Source: Tetraselmis striata (Eukaryota; Chlorophyta; Chlorodendrophyceae; Chlorodendrales; Chlorodendraceae). Taken from it: 64,000 nucleotides of DNA. Both the position numbers and the translations under genes were made by a program. The stretch covers positions 124,001 through 188,000 of the forward strand of contig VCJN01001897.1 in the NCBI GenBank assembly GCA_006384855.1. Direction: 5' to 3'. A model generated the notes under the pieces. That model made no database searches and had not been told where the DNA came from. It saw only the letters and a list, made by a program, of their open reading frames with translations. This document shows positions 31,848 to 42,828 of this stretch, in pieces. Position 1 is the stretch's first letter. Each line of letters opens with the position of its first letter.

Positions 31848-32960
31848 CTAGTCTGTGCACCGCAAGTGCACTCCGCAAGCCTCGCCTCCATCCGCGTCGG
31901 AACCGGTAGTAAGTGTTGTTGTGTGCGCACATCGTGACAACATTAAACGGTGGCAATTGCAATTATTAGCGGTGGATAATGTGAAGGCGTTTTCGAAATC
32001 GACAGAGAATGAGGCGGTGCTGGCGGAGTGCATTGGCGGTGCACAGAATAGCGTGTTGCTGGGGTTTTGGCTGCATCGGACGCCGTATTCCCACCCATCC
32101 GGCACGGAATGTCCGGTTTTCACACGTTTGTGTGTTAATAAAGCAGTGTGAATATTACGCGTCTTTTACGCCGGGTGGATGGGCATCCGGCGTCCGATGC
32201 ACCCCAATTATTTGCAGCACGCTACTCTACGCACCCCCAACGCACTCCGCAAGCCTCGCCTCCATCCGCGTCGGAACCGGTAGTAAGTGTTGTTGTGTGC
32301 GCACATCGTGACAACATTACACGGCAATTGCAATTAGCGGTGGACAATGTGAAGGCGTTTTCGAAATCGACAGAGAATGTGGCGGTGCTGGCGGAGTGCA
32401 TTGGCGGTGCACAGAATAGCGTGTTGCTGGGGTTTTGGCTGCATCGGACGCCGTATTCCCACCCATCCGGCACGGAATGTCCGGTTTTCACACATTTGTG
32501 TGTTAATAAAGTGTGAATATTACGCGTCTTTTACGCCGGGTGGGTGGGCATCCGGCGTCCGATGCACCCCAATTATTTGCAGCACGCTACTCTACGCACC
32601 CCCAACGCACTCCGCAAGCCTCGCCTCCATCCGCGTCGGAACCGGTAGTAAGTGTTGTTGTGTGCGCACATCGTGACAACATTACACGGTGGCAATTGCA
32701 ATTACCGGTGGGTAATGTGAAGGCGTTTTCGAAATCGACAGAGAATGAGGCGGTGCTGGCGGAGTGCATTGGCGGTGCACAGAATAGCGTGTTGCTGGGG
32801 TTTTGGCTGCATCGGACGCCGTATTCCCACCCATCCGGCACGGAATGTCCGGTTTTCACACATTTGCGTGTGAATATATATAGTGTGAATATTACGTAGG
32901 CGTCTTTTACGCTGGGTGGATGGGCATCCGGCGTCCGATGCACCCCGAATCTCACCAACA
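31848..32960. repeat. About 365-bp tandem repeat, three units, in the inner transposon
   Basis: Units start at about 31855, 32222 and 32587 (anchor CGCAAGCCTCGCCTCCATCC), with a fourth partial unit ending near 32990. The outer copy has only one full and one partial unit (about 40200-40730), so the array expanded or contracted after the copies diverged. Long ORFs in both strands here are repeat-driven. Confidence 0.85.
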
Positions 32961-33097
32961 CGCTACTCTACGCACCCCCAACGCATTCCGCCAGCCCCCC
33001 CTCTTTCCGCGCAGGTCCTACGTTCCATTGTATGTATATACATACGTACATGTATTGCTCCGAAACCAGCCCAAACTTTATGAGTGCACAAGTGTAA

Positions 33098-33256
33098 ATG
33101 GGGGGGGGGGGGGGGGGGGGGTGGGGGGGGGGGATGTGGCGGCGGGGCATCCACTCACACATACCCCAGCGATGCATGACAAATATTACATGCCGTGGCG
33201 AGTCGGCGGGCCGACCCGGCGGGCCGACCCGGCGGGGGGGGGGGGGGGGGGGGGGG
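33098..33256. repeat. Pair of long poly-G tracts in the inner transposon
   Basis: G runs at 33101-33133 (one T inside) and 33233-33256. The outer copy has C runs at 39896-39922 and 40018-40028 of different lengths at the matching sites. Confidence 0.9.
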
Positions 33257-33386
33257 CGTCTATTCAACTACACGTGCGACAGTGTCGTTTCGTGGAGCAG
33301 TATATGTGCCCGGCCTCATTTATACCGCCCCCTACCTGCGCTGCATGGTCTACCCCTAAGAATTACTTAGCACAAACCGTCATTAC

Positions 33387-33887
33387 TTAATAGGAACCTA
33401 GCACAGCCAGGCTTATATGCCCGCTTTCCCGATCAACTTCTACGCACTTTCCGTCCCTCAACCGCCGGACATGGGGGTTAAGCCGCCAGCCTCGGCAGTT
33501 GCTTAGCCAGACTTGGCATCCCGTACCGTGTCCATGGCTTCGCAGCTCTGCCGCTGGCACACGCCGAGTCCGGCGCTTGCTGCCGCGGGGTTGCGCACGC
33601 ATGCACGCACGGTAATACGCCGCCGACGCCGCCACGCTTACTTCCACCACCTTCGCCAGCCGCAGCTTCGCACGCCTTTCCGCCGACATACGAAACGCAC
33701 GAATCCCCCCCCGTCCCCGCGTCATGTATATTATATTCGAGGCGACTATGCGGGGCGCAGCACACGCCGCGGCGTGGGTCGGCGGAGCGACAGGCGGCGG
33801 GAGCCCTAATGGCCGGGCAGTATCCACACCCACACAGGCACCGCCGCTCACCTCCGACGCGGATGAACCGCCTCCCAAAGGAAACAT
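33387..33887 (-). CDS. Conserved but unrecognised ORF of the inner transposon
   Basis: 166 codons; the last 100 read MSAERRAKLRLAKVVEVSVA, then a basic region. They are nearly identical in the outer copy at 39467-39766 (+). Conservation covers both strands, and the opposite frame is also open, so the coding strand is not certain. It lies head to head with the Cys-rich ORF that starts near 33918. Confidence 0.3.
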   Translation of the reverse strand: MFPLGGGSSASEVSGGACVGVDTARPLGLPPPVAPPTHAAACAAPRIVASNIIYMTRGRGGIRAFRMSAERRAKLRLAKVVEVSVAASAAYYRACMRAQPRGSKRRTRRVPAAELRSHGHGTGCQVWLSNCRGWRLNPHVRRLRDGKCVEVDRESGHISLAVLGSY

Positions 33888-33917
33888 GCCGGTTGGTGGT
33901 AAGCCCAGCAGGCGTGC

Positions 33918-34619
33918 GTGGGGTGCCGGCGCCGGTACTGGTGCGACGGAGCTGTCGCGTCAGGAACCGCACCGCATGTGGAGCAACACATGGCGGTGCC
34001 GGCCCCACCTATGTCTAGGGCCACCTCCTCACAACACCCCGCCACGACGGCGTCGGCCACCGCCGACGGCGCCGTTGCGGGGGGGGACGCCCTGCCAGGC
34101 GACGATGATGCGCCTGGTGCGCCGCGTCAGGAGGCAGAGGAGGCCGTGGTCGAGGCGACTGATCGGGCTGAGGGGGTTGTCGAGGCGAGCGAGGCTGCGC
34201 TCGCGCCACCCGCCCCGCAGCCACCTGCGGGACATGCCGACTTGCTCGTCGCCATGTTGACCGGAGCACTACGAGCAGTGGCGGGAGGCGGCCACATGCA
34301 CTATCATGTGCGTGTCCTGGCCGGACGCCCGTCATGCGTGGACTGCGGCCAACGGACGGACTGGGAGTGTTGCTGCGACGGCACCCCGGCTTTGTGCGGC
34401 CCCAAGTACCCATGCATGGCGACCCATCAGCGGGCAGTCCCCTGCCCGACCACGGCCACGAAGAGGGCGGAGTTCCGCCATGTCAGGGACGCGTTCCACG
34501 ACGCGACTCGCGCCGCCGTGTGTGAGGCTTCCGAGAAGGCACGCGCGGCTGGTAGGGTGCGCAGGGTGAGGCGGCGGACGGCCCAGGAGCTGAAGGAGAG
34601 CGAGACATGCCGTCAGTGA
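33918..34619 (+). CDS. Cys-rich, zinc-ribbon-tailed protein of the inner transposon
   Basis: A 233-codon frame; the start is uncertain and upstream exons are likely. The first half is acidic and Ala-rich (EAEEAVVEATDRAEGVVEA). Then comes LLVAMLTGALRAVAGGG and the module RPSCVDCGQRTDWECCCDG with LCG, a further Cys and CMATH, a CxxC...CCC...C...H pattern like the cysteine-rich ends of several eukaryotic transposases. A basic tail, RRVRRRTAQELKESETCRQ, ends the ORF. It could be the C-terminal part of a transposase or an accessory DNA-binding protein, but no catalytic Asp/Glu set was identified. A similar module lies at 49.2 kb. Confidence 0.45.
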   Translation: MGCRRRYWCDGAVASGTAPHVEQHMAVPAPPMSRATSSQHPATTASATADGAVAGGDALPGDDDAPGAPRQEAEEAVVEATDRAEGVVEASEAALAPPAPQPPAGHADLLVAMLTGALRAVAGGGHMHYHVRVLAGRPSCVDCGQRTDWECCCDGTPALCGPKYPCMATHQRAVPCPTTATKRAEFRHVRDAFHDATRAAVCEASEKARAAGRVRRVRRRTAQELKESETCRQ

Positions 34620-34664
34620 GGTCGGGCGCAATGTCATTGGGTGGGGCACACGGACGTGTAACAC

Positions 34665-34796
34665 TTGCACTTTGCGCGTACTGCTGGGTTACATCCAGGC
34701 TGCGTCACACTATGCAACCGGAAAGGCTGCGTTGCTACTGCAAACAATGCGACGCCTCACTCTGTAGCAACCGCTGCCGCGCCTATCCCACAGCCG

Positions 34797-34828
<32 letters not shown>

Positions 34829-34980
34829 GCGCGGGATCCCCGCCATCAGCAGCTTGCACTTGCACTTTGCGCGTACTGCTGGGTTACATCCAGGCGGCGT
34901 CACACCGGAAAGGCTGCGTTGCCACTGCAAACGATGCTACGCCTCACTCGGTAGCAACCGCTGCCCCGCCCATCCCACTC
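34665..34980. repeat. 125-bp direct duplication around a poly-C tract
   Basis: About 34665-34795 and 34860-34977 both run from GCACTTTGCGCGTACTGCTG to the GCAACCGCTGCC block, separated by a C run (34800-34828). The outer copy has a single version (29760-29880). Confidence 0.8.
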
Positions 34981-35574
34981 GGGATGCTGAGAGCAGCTAA
35001 AGGGCACCGGGGGCGGGGCAAGAGGGAGCAGGGCCAATGATTGTGGAAGAGCGGGGACCCGCTTGCATGCCATCGTATTATATCTTGCACAATATCTGTT
35101 GCTGCACTCATATCTCACATCACTAGCTTAGCTATAGTGATTCCCCCCCCCCCCCCCCCCCCCCCCCGCACCGCGTACGCACAAGCCTGGGTATACGCAT
35201 CAACTGCCCGCCGGGATGAGAAACTGGTATTGGTAGTGTGTCTGTGGGGTGGAGGGGGGGGGGCAAAAGAGCTGCCAATTGCTGCCAAGCTGGTGCGTTA
35301 CATTGGGGCAGGCGCTGGGCAGACAATTGGGGCTCGCTTCAGAGCATTGTCTAGTGCCTATGCGGCTGCGCCGCCTCCGCCGCATGCAGACTCTGCGGGC
35401 TCACCAGCACCGCCACCTCAGTCATGCGGCCCTGCATCCCGCAGCCCGCCGCCGTCAGCCAGATCAGAGGTATCCAGAAGCCAGTGCTGGGGTTGTTGCG
35501 GCATGACCGCATAGTTTTCAGCGGCTGCCGTCCACAGCTTGTAATGCATCCCTTTCCGCCGATTCCGCTGTATG

Positions 35575-36658
35575 CGCTGTCTTGGCGCCGCGCTGCCCCG
35601 GCCGCCGCTGTCTTGGCGCCGCGCTGCCCCGGCCGCCGCTGTCTTGGCGCCGCGCTGCCCCGGCCGCCGCGCCTTGGCGCCGCGCTGCCCCGGCCGCCGC
35701 GCCTTGGCGCCGCGCTGCCCCGGCCGCCGCGCCTTGGCGCCGCGCTGCCCCGGCCGCCGCTGTCTTGGCGCCGCGCTGCCCCGGCCGCCGCTGTCTTGGC
35801 GCCGCGCTGCCCCGGCCGCCGCTGTCTTGGCGCCGCGCTGCCCCGGCCGCCGCTGTCTTGGCGCCGCGCTGCCCCGGCCGCCGCGCCTTGGCGCCGCGCT
35901 GCCCCGGCCGCCGCGCCTTGGCGCCGCGCTGCCCCGGCCGCCGCGCCTTGGCGCCGCGCTGCCCCGGCCGCCGCGCCTTGGCGCCGCGCTGCCCCGGCCG
36001 CCGCGCCTTGGCGCCGCGCTGCCCCGGCCGCCGCGCCTTGGCGCCGCGCTGCCCCGGCCGCCGCGCCTTGGCGCCGCGCTGCCCCGGCCGCCGCGCCTTG
36101 GCGCCGCGCTGCCCCGGCCGCCGCGCCTTGGCGCCGCGCTGCCCCGGCCGCCGCTGTCTTGGCGCCGCGCTGCCCCGGCCGCCGCTGTCTTGGCGCCGCG
36201 CTGCCCCGGCCGCCGCTGTCTTGGCGCCGCGCTGCCCCGGCCGCCGCTGTCTTGGCGCCGCGCTGCCCCGGCCGCCGCTGTCTTGGCGCCGCGCTGCCCC
36301 GGCCGCCGCTGTCTTGGCGCCGCGCTGCCCCGGCCGCCGCTGTCTTGGCGCCGCGCTGCCCCGGCCGCCGCTGTCTTGGCGCCGCGCTGCCCCGGCCGCC
36401 GCTGTCTTGGCGCCGCGCTGCCCCGGCCGCCGCGCCTTGGCGCCGCGCTGCCCCGGCCGCCGCGCCTTGGCGCCGCGCTGCCCCGGCCGCCGCGCCTTGG
36501 CGCCGCGCTGCCCCGGCCGCTGCGCCTTGGCGCCGCGCTGCCCCGGCCGCCGCGCCTTGGCGCCGCGCTGCCCCGGCCGCCGCGCCTTGGCGCCGCGCTG
36601 CCCCGGCCGCCGCGCCTTGGCGCCGCGCTGCCCCGGCCGCCGCGCCTTGGCGCCGCGC
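35575..36658. repeat. Expanded 30/31-bp GC-rich minisatellite, about 36 copies
   Basis: Tandem units on CCGCCGCGCCTTGGCGCCGC. Two unit types alternate in blocks: 30-bp units (GCGCCTTGG) and 31-bp units (GCTGTCTTGG), in the order roughly 3 of 31, 3 of 30, 4 of 31, 9 of 30, 9 of 31 and 8 of 30. Each 31-bp unit shifts the frame by one, yet frames stay open on both strands, giving ORFs of 370-556 codons that should not be taken as genes. Confidence 0.95.
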
Positions 36659-36729
36659 GGGGTATCGAGTCCTCCCCTCCCTAGTGAGCGCGTCCACCTG
36701 CGCCTTGCGCTCGGGGCCGTCCTCCTCCG

Positions 36730-38143
36730 TCACCACATTCTGCAACCCCCACCGCGTGACGAACCACGCAGCTCCTTGCATGCGCTTGTACATGTGCCCA
36801 AGCACCGCCTAGGGACGCGAAGCTCCTTCTCGGTCATGATCGCCTTCACCCGGGCCTCCTCGAGCAGCGGACCGGCGTTAAGAATGGAAAACGTTTCCAT
36901 GTGGTGCAAGCAGTCCTCCATGACCCAGCCGGACTGCACCGTCACCTTGCCTGACCCTGCAGTCATGGAGGGGAATGCCGTCACGCCCACGCCCACGCCC
37001 ACGCCCACGCCCGGGGGGGGGGGGGGGGGGGGGGTTACCTTTCGATTCTTGGACACTGCAAACGAAGGGCGCAACCCGCGTTCAAAGTTGCTGGGTATCG
37101 GGACTAAAGCCTGGCGCCGGTCTTCCTGCTTCATAGCTCGGAATCCAATGTGGCCCTGCACGGTGACAAATTTCCTCCATAAGTCCCTTCCCAAGCCAAA
37201 AAAAAACAGGTGGAACGGCGCGAGGGGGAAGAGGTTGATCATGCTGACATAGCCCAGGACCACATGCACATGGCACACGCCATGGCAGCCAGTGTTCTGC
37301 TTGGCCTCCGCCAGCCGGGTTGTGTTGAACGCACGCCGGGCAAGGTGCGTGATTCACTGGACAAGTCATCGCCTTGATGGACGGTTACCAAGCGAGCATC
37401 CCCGTCCGCATCCACAGGGGGGTGCTCCTGGGCAGCCGCCATAGCCTCCACAACCTGCCACGCCGAAGCGACCGGGCGGGTGCGTGTGATTCCATACAAC
37501 CGCAGTTGAGTGGTGCCACCAGCACGCAGGCCGGGCCCACTCACCTCTGAACGCAGAAGGTCCACAATGTCACCGTCCTCGAAAACAGCGCGCCACTGGG
37601 TCGCCCCGCCGTAGTCCTCCAACACCCACTCGGTAACGACGCCGGTTATCACGCCGTAGTGCCATACTCCCCGGAACTTCTTGGCGATGACCTTCATGTA
37701 GAAGTCGCCGGGATCGCCTTTCCATATCACGCCCTCATCGCGGGTTCGACGCCCGCCGGCGGCCACGCAGGCGCGTCGATGTCCATACCGTCTTCGCCAA
37801 CGGGGTCCTCCCCCACGCCCATCACATCGTCCACCTTCGAGCCGCCGTCGTCCGAGACCGGCGCCGGCGGGCCGTTTCCGACGGCTGCAACTACTCCTGC
37901 TGCCGCGCTTGTTGCTGCTGTTGCTGCTGCTGCTGCTGCCGCCCCTGCTGCTGCTGCTTGTGATAAGGCGGCCTTGCGGCGCAACTTAGCCGCACGCTTC
38001 AACGAGTGGCTACAGTTCGGGTATTTCCGGAAGTGCCGCTCTCGCGCCGTCCTTTCACTACTACCCGTCACGATGCCGTGGCAGTGCTTGCATGTGTACA
38101 CGCCATCCTTCGACACACTCGCTATCCATCCCTTTGCCGGCAT
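36730..38143 (-). CDS. Zinc-finger plus Tudor-like protein gene of the inner transposon
   Basis: Starts at ATG 38143 (MPAKGWIASVSKDGVYTC). The finger CKHCHG...HFRKYPNCSH spans about residues 18-45, followed by a poly-Ala tract that stays in frame, unlike the outer copy, and an acidic region (VGEDPVGEDGMDIDAP). A one-frame break near 37745 precedes KKFRGVWHYGVITG and WRAVFEDGDIVDLL (Tudor/PWWP-like). GTGAGT at about 37543 starts an intron; later exons carry FGLGRDLWRKFVTVQGHIGF and GKVTVQSGWVMEDCLHHMET. The frame then leads into the 30-bp array. Its presence in both copies supports a real element-encoded protein. It may act as the DNA-binding partner of a transposase, but that is inference. 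Confidence 0.55.
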
Positions 38144-38721
38144 GCCTGCTGCCGCGCGCGGGGGGCGGGGGGGGGGGTTGAGAGTGGGGGTGGATGTAAC
38201 CCACCACCGGCAGGCAACACAGATGCGAGTGCGCGGCTGTCCGCGCTTGATTCAACGGTGAGCGGCGGTGACCGTGAGGCGACCCCGTACTTCATGCGCG
38301 TGCTGGGGCGTTACACAATCATCAGCAGTTAGGGCGGCTGCATTAAAACGCGCACCTACGAACACCACCTACCGCCTACCACCTACCGTACCACCTACAT
38401 CCGCCCACACCTCCGCCCGTCGTGCCGCACATCGCCGCACACCGCGGGGTCAGCGGTCAGCGATGTGCGGTCAGCGATGTGCGGCGATGTGCAATGAGTG
38501 CGTACATCCGCCTGTACTTAGCCCGGGTGCTCCGCGTCGGCGGGCGACACGCGAGCCCGCGTGCGCATATCAATTTGATGAAATTATGGAAACGAGAAAT
38601 TCATATAGTACTTTACATGTCGCGCGCGATAGTCGTCGCTACTGGGTATGAAATCCACGTCCCTCGTCCGTCCCGTATCGTCCCCGTATGTCGTCGTTCG
38701 TCACCAGTAGGGCACATTTAC

Positions 38722-38746
38722 GTCACATCTGAATCTCACAGTGTTG
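38722..38746 (-). repeat. Inner transposon right end: TIR plus TSD TTG
   Basis: The inverted 22-bp terminal repeat ends at 38743, then TTG at 38744-38746. Confidence 0.9.
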
Positions 38747-39174
38747 GGGCCGCACAAAGCCGGGGTGCCGTCGCAGCAACACTCCCAGTCCGTCCGTTGG
38801 CCGCAGTCCACGCATGACGGGCGTCCGGCCAGGACACGCACATGATAGTGCATGTGGCCGCCTCCCGCCACTGCTCGTAGTGCTCCGGTCAACATGGCGA
38901 CGAGCAAGTCGGCATGTCCCGCAGGTGGCTGCGGGGCGGGTGGCGCGAGCGCAGCCTCGCTCGCCTCAACAACCCCCTCAGCCCGATCAGTCGCCTCGAC
39001 CACGGCCTCCTCCGCCTCCTGACGCGGCGCAGCAGGCGCATCATCGTCGCCTGGCAGGGCGTCCCCCCCCCGCAACGGCGCCGTCGGCGGTGGCCGACGC
39101 CGTCGTGGCGGGGTGTTGTGAGGAGGTGGCCCTAGACATAGGTGGGGCCGGCACCGCCATGTGTTGCTCCACAT
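38747..39174 (-). pseudogene. 5' part of the outer element's Cys-rich ORF
   Basis: Matches the inner element's 33960-34404 in reverse and carries the same module (RPSCVDCGQRTDWECCCDG). It is truncated at the inner insertion, where the reading frame runs into the TIR. Confidence 0.6.
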
Positions 39175-41468
39175 GCGGTGCGGTTCCTGACGCGACAGCT
39201 CCGTCGCACCAGTACCGGCGCCGGCACCCCACGCCTGCTGGGCTTACCACCAACCGGCATGTTTCCTTTGGGAGGCGGTTCATCCGCGTCGGAGGTGAGC
39301 GGCGGTGCCTGTGTGGGTGTCGATACTGCCCGGCCATTAGGGCTCCCGCCGCATGCCGCTCCGCCGACCCACGCCGCGGCGTGTGCTGCGCCCCGCATAG
39401 TCGCCTCGAATGTATTATACATGACGCGGGGGGGGGGGGGGGGGGCGGGGGATTCGTGCGTTTCGTATGTCGGCGGAACGGCGTGCGAAGCTGCGGCTGA
39501 CGAAGATGGTGGAAGTAAGCGTGGCGGCGTCGGCGGCGTATTACCGTGCGTGCATGCGTGCGCAACCCCGCGGCAGCAAGCGCCGGACTCGGCGTGTGCC
39601 GGCGGCAGAGCTGCGAAGCCATGGACACGGTACGGGATGCCAAGTCTGGCTAAGCAACTGCCGAGGCTGGCGGCTTAACCCCCATGTCCGGCGGTTGAGG
39701 GACGGAAAGTGCGTAGAAGTTGATCGGCAAAGCGGGCATATAAGCCTGGCTGTGCTAGGCTATTAAGTAATGGCGGTTTGTGCTAAGTAATTCGTAGGGG
39801 TGGACCATGCAGCGCAGGTTAGGGGCGGTATAAATGAGGCCGGGCACATATACTGCTCCACGAAACGACACTGTCGCACGTGTAGTTGAATAGACCCCCC
39901 CCCCCCCCCCCCCCCCCCCCCCACCCCCCGCCGGGTCGGCCCGCCGACCCGCCACGGCATGTAATATCTGTCATGCATCGCCGGGGTATGTGTGAGTGGA
40001 TGCCCCGCCGCCACATCCCCCCCCCCCCATTTACACTTGTGCACTCATTAAGTTTGGGCTGGTTTCGGAGCAGTACATGTACGTATGTATATACATACAA
40101 TGGAACGTAGGACCTGCGCGGAAAGAGGCGGGGCTGGCGGAGTGCGTTGGGGGTGCGTAGAGTAGCGTGTTGGTGAGATTCGGGGTGCATCGGACGCCGG
40201 ATGCCCATCCACCCAGCGTAAAAGACGCGTAATATTCACATTATATTCACACGCAAATATGTGAAAACCGGACATTCCGTGCCGGATGGGTGGGAATACG
40301 GCGTCCGATGCAGCCAAAACCCCAGCAACACGCTATTCTATGCACCGCCAATGCACTCCGCCAGCACCGCCTCATTCTCTGTCGATTTCGAAAACGCCTT
40401 CACATTATCCACCGCTAATTGCAATTGCCACCGTGTAATGTTGTCACGATGTGCGCACACAACAACACTTACTATCGGTTCCGACGCGGATGGAGGCGGG
40501 GCTTGCGGAGTGCGTTGGGGGTGCGTAGAGTAGCGTGCTGCAAATAATTGGGGTGCATCGGACGCCGGATGCCCATCCACCCGGCGTAAAAGACGCGTAA
40601 TATTCACACTATGTTAACACACAAATGTGTGAAAACCGGACATTCCGTGCCGGATGGATGGGAATACGGCGTCTGATGCAGCCAAAACCCCAGGAACACG
40701 CTATTCTATGCACCGCCAATGCACTCCATCCGCAACCCCCGCCTCATTCCCAGTCGTACTCGCTTGTGCACACTCACGGAATGCTTGCACTGCTCCGAAA
40801 CCACTGTCACATAACCCGGTCATTGGGTACCGATTGCGGCGCATGCACGGCTAGATATTTGTTTACATAAACCGGGGGGGGGGAGGGGGGGGGGGGGACA
40901 CAGTGTCCCGCTACTCACCATGCATTGGATTAGGGCGACGATTGCAAACAAGACGAGGAGGCGCGAATGAACTGCTCCGAAACCACGCGATGTGCCCGGT
41001 GACCTCCATATCCAGCACGTCCACCGATGCAAGTAATAAGGACAAGACCCCCCCCCCCCCACCCGCCAAAGTGGGGGAAGTGTAGGAGTACAACCGGAGC
41101 ATGACGTGATCCATTGTCGCTTATTTACAAGCACGGGCGGTGCTGCCAGACCCGATCGTCTACGGCCGATATAATATTCACACTATATTAACATCGGTGC
41201 ACACCTCCGCACACCGCCGCACAACGCTGCGCGCGCACATTCGTCGCGCACATATACGCACGCCCTACCGCACATATTATCCCGGATTCACTCGGTGAAA
41301 CCGCGTATTCATTACGCCGTGCTACTTCAACAATAAACATTGCGAAATTACACCGACACAATGCCGCACCGACTAGCTCTTGACAATACGTGCATGTAAA
41401 TAGTAGTGGCGCGCTGCTCCCCGCTTCCGATGTGTCGTTGACTGCTGCGGAAGGCGGTCGTCGACTGG

Positions 41469-42092
41469 GTGTTAGTTTCTCCACCTCGGCCGCCCCCCCC
41501 CCCCTTCACCGCTCACAGCGCCATGGCAGATCTCGCCCCCCGGGCAAAAGTGGGCGGCGAGCCTTGTTGTCTCGCGTGTCCGCGCCGCCGGCATCGAGGA
41601 GGACGAGAAAGACATGAGGAAACGCGTGACAAGGTGGGCGCGCAACAAAACACTCCACCCTCCACATTAGCACGCACCCACTCGTGGCTAACTTGTGCCG
41701 CGCGCAGGTTCGTCCGGGAGCGCCGTAAGGCCCGCCTCAACGCCAAGGCTTCCACAGTGCCAGCGGCGCAACTCGTGGTGGCCGAGGAGGCCGCATCCTC
41801 AGCCGCTTAAAGGCGAAACGATTGTGGCTTGTTGTGGGCGTCTGGGCACAGGGGGCGTCCCGACGCCAAGGTAAGGAAGCTCATGGCGGCGTCGTCGACG
41901 GCACAGCCTCCCGGGGTGGTGAAGACACCGACGGATGACAAGAAGCGGAAGAGGCCAGTGAAGAAGCGCCGAGGTAAGAAACTGACGGTCGCGGAGTCGG
42001 AGTCGGAGGCGGAGGCGGAGGCGGAGGCGGAGGCAGCGAGATCGTCGAAGCGGAGGGTCCTCCGGGCACGCAAGAACAAGAACAAGCAGTAG
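41469..42092 (+). pseudogene. Outer-element copies of the two basic ORFs
   Basis: 41469-41810 and 41829-42092 correspond to the inner 31498-31145 and 31126-30845. They are very similar, but the Glu-Ala run is shorter and the poly-C/G tracts differ in length. Their conservation across both copies suggests they were once under selection. Confidence 0.4.
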
Positions 42093-42109
42093 CCCCCGCC
42101 CCCTTACCC

Positions 42110-42145
42110 CCCTCCCCTCACTCCCCCGGCGGGAGCGGCGGGCGG

Positions 42146-42178
<33 letters not shown>

Positions 42179-42240
42179 CACGCCCGCCCGCCTCGCCCCC
42201 CCCCCCCCCCCCCCCCCCCGCCCCCCGCCCCCCGCCACAT
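42110..42240. repeat. Poly-G followed by poly-C tract in the outer transposon
   Basis: A G run at about 42148-42176 is followed after 20 bases by a C run at 42197-42220, so they could pair with each other. The inner copy has shorter equivalents at 30729-30828. Confidence 0.9.
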
Positions 42241-42799
42241 GCCCCGACGGCAGCTGTCGCGAATATTGTAATTCAATCATTCTTCGGCAAACCGCTGCCT
42301 GCCCCCGCCCTGCCCCTCGCGAATATTTATGTAACGTGAGCACTCTTTGGCAAAACATGGCAGCCAAACCGCCCATCTGATGACCTTTGATCGGACGGCT
42401 GGCAGGCCCGTTCAGCGGTACTAGCTATAATGTACACAAAATTCCCCAGTGTTACCAAATACGTATGGCTGCGATTTGCGCTCCCATGTACTAATAGTCG
42501 TAGTTATCCACAGGACGACTCGTCATCGCGCCCGGATTCGTACTAGATACCCGGTACCGGCTTAATAGATATATCGCGTACTACCCGGTACTACACGGAC
42601 AACCTTGTACCTTATACGTCAGTGCCATGTAACACTTCACCGGGCTAGTACGACTACCAGAATGATGACAAAAAGGATTTATCGCCCGCCGGCAATAACG
42701 CCGGATGTACTCGCACGTAACTGGATGGACGTGCCGCCACGAGCAGCAGCCTTCACGGATAAATAATAGTCGCTAGTAGTAGTGCTTCGTAACCCGTAT

Positions 42800-42824
42800 G
42801 TCACATTTGAATCTCACAGTGTCC
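42800..42824 (-). repeat. Outer transposon right end: TIR plus TSD TCC
   Basis: The terminal repeat ends at 42821 with one mismatch to the left end, followed by TCC. Confidence 0.9.
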
Positions 42825-42828
42825 GCAG

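Larger units (their letters stand above)
30136..38743 (+). mobile_element. Inner CACTA/EnSpm-like transposon, full length 8.6 kb
   Basis: Bounded by inverted 22-bp ends beginning CACTGTGAGATTCAGATGTG at 30136 and 38743 and flanked by TTG on both sides (30133-30135, 38744-38746). Removing the element and one TTG restores a continuous sequence in the outer copy that exactly matches the inner element's own interior around 34396-34415. From left to right it holds two small basic minus-strand ORFs, a 365-bp tandem repeat, a plus-strand Cys-rich ORF ending at 34619, a duplicated segment around a poly-C tract, the expanded 30-bp minisatellite and the minus-strand zinc-finger/Tudor-like gene. Subterminal repeats of the type GTGTGCGGCG occur at 31700-31745. 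Having inserted into the outer copy, it is the younger of the two. No DDE core was recognised, so it may depend on a transposase elsewhere. Confidence 0.88.
27539..42821 (-). mobile_element. Outer CACTA/EnSpm-like transposon, split by the inner copy
   Basis: Its termini are CACTGTGAGATTCAGATGTG at 27539 and, inverted, CACTGTGAGATTCAAATGTG ending at 42821. It is flanked by the 3-bp direct repeat TCC (27536-27538, 42822-42824). CACTA-type ends with a 3-bp target duplication are diagnostic of the EnSpm/CACTA group. Without the inner element (30136-38743) and its duplicated TTG it is about 6.67 kb. It runs in the opposite orientation to the inner copy: 27539-30135 matches the inner element's right part, and 38744-42821 its left part. 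It encodes a zinc-finger/Tudor-like gene (28137 onward) and a Cys-rich protein now cut by the insertion. I could not identify a DDE transposase catalytic core. It interrupts an intron of a DUF7869-like gene. Confidence 0.85.

Noticed and set aside
33918..34619. piggyBac transposase assignment from the Cys-rich tail
   Set aside because: The element has CACTG ends and a 3-bp TSD, not TTAA, and no DDD core was found; the cysteine module alone is shared by many families.
35351..37252. Long ORFs of 370-556 codons over the 30-bp array
   Set aside because: They are open on both strands and in several frames because the unit lacks stops; the flanking real coding sequence is only the end of the finger/Tudor-like gene.
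27539..42821. One giant palindrome or a single 15-kb element with very long inverted repeats
   Set aside because: The arms are not collinear (X-Y-Z against Z-X-Y order), and both internal boundaries coincide with CACTG ends and a TTG duplication, which nested insertion explains fully.
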